Origin: Maniola hyperantus
Taxonomy: Eukaryota; Arthropoda; Insecta; Lepidoptera; Nymphalidae
Direction of reading: 5' to 3'
Assembly (NCBI RefSeq): GCF_902806685.2
Contig: NC_048541.1
Coordinates: forward strand, 7,437,465-7,501,464
DNA length: 64,000 bases
Part shown: piece by piece, positions 63,945-64,000 of the stretch
Layout of the letters: every line of letters starts with the position of its first letter
Numbering within the stretch: position 1 is the stretch's first letter
Notes under the pieces: model-generated
The model's database searches: none
The model's input: only the letters and a program-made list of their open reading frames with translations
Told to the model about the DNA's origin: nothing
Translations under genes and position numbers: made by a program

Positions 63945-64000
63945 TTAGAGCATTTTTAAAACCTAAAACTACATGGACGAAGATGCGGGTGTCACCTACT

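Overview
The window looks like a piece of a lepidopteran (moth or butterfly) nuclear genome. The reasons are one clearly eukaryotic housekeeping gene with introns, an AT-rich background full of short TAGG/CCTA runs, tRNA-derived SINEs with A and B boxes, Helitron-like elements carrying the motif ATTATAAATGCGAAAGTGTG, and non-LTR retrotransposons of a type common in Lepidoptera. The species call is inference. There is no bacterial or viral gene organisation.

Layout. 1-895 (+) holds the last two coding exons of CCT2, the beta subunit of the cytosolic chaperonin TRiC/CCT; the rest of the gene lies off the left edge. The intron between them carries a decayed, partly triplicated copy of the upstream exon. 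1-3.6 kb then holds small fold-back (MITE) elements. About 3.72-9.0 kb (-) is a nearly complete non-LTR retrotransposon (LINE-1 here): intact ORF1 plus an ORF2 broken only by one extra base. 9-18.7 kb is intergenic or intronic DNA with SINEs, MITEs and a Helitron. 18.72-22.85 kb (-) is a second LINE (LINE-2), 5' truncated, with one in-frame stop in ORF2, inserted at the tail of a SINE.

From about 24.87 to 32.83 kb (-) I infer two exons of an unrecognised host gene: a short last exon with acceptor, stop codon and two poly(A) signals (25005-25072), and an upstream exon with a consensus donor of matching phase (32628-32828). Further exons would lie to the right; I could not find them. The remaining 33-64 kb is gene-poor and dominated by interspersed repeats: at least ten Helitron-like copies, at least eight copies of one GC-rich palindromic MITE, three SINE families and several unnamed families, many of them nested.

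I found no defence system, biosynthetic cluster or CRISPR array. The points most worth a second look are the exon-derived array in the CCT2 intron, the unrecognised minus-strand gene, the Helitron copy with a related empty site, the 97-bp Helitron derivative with intact ends, and the two LINEs that are each one lesion from intact ORF2. Family names come from recognition of motifs, without database search.
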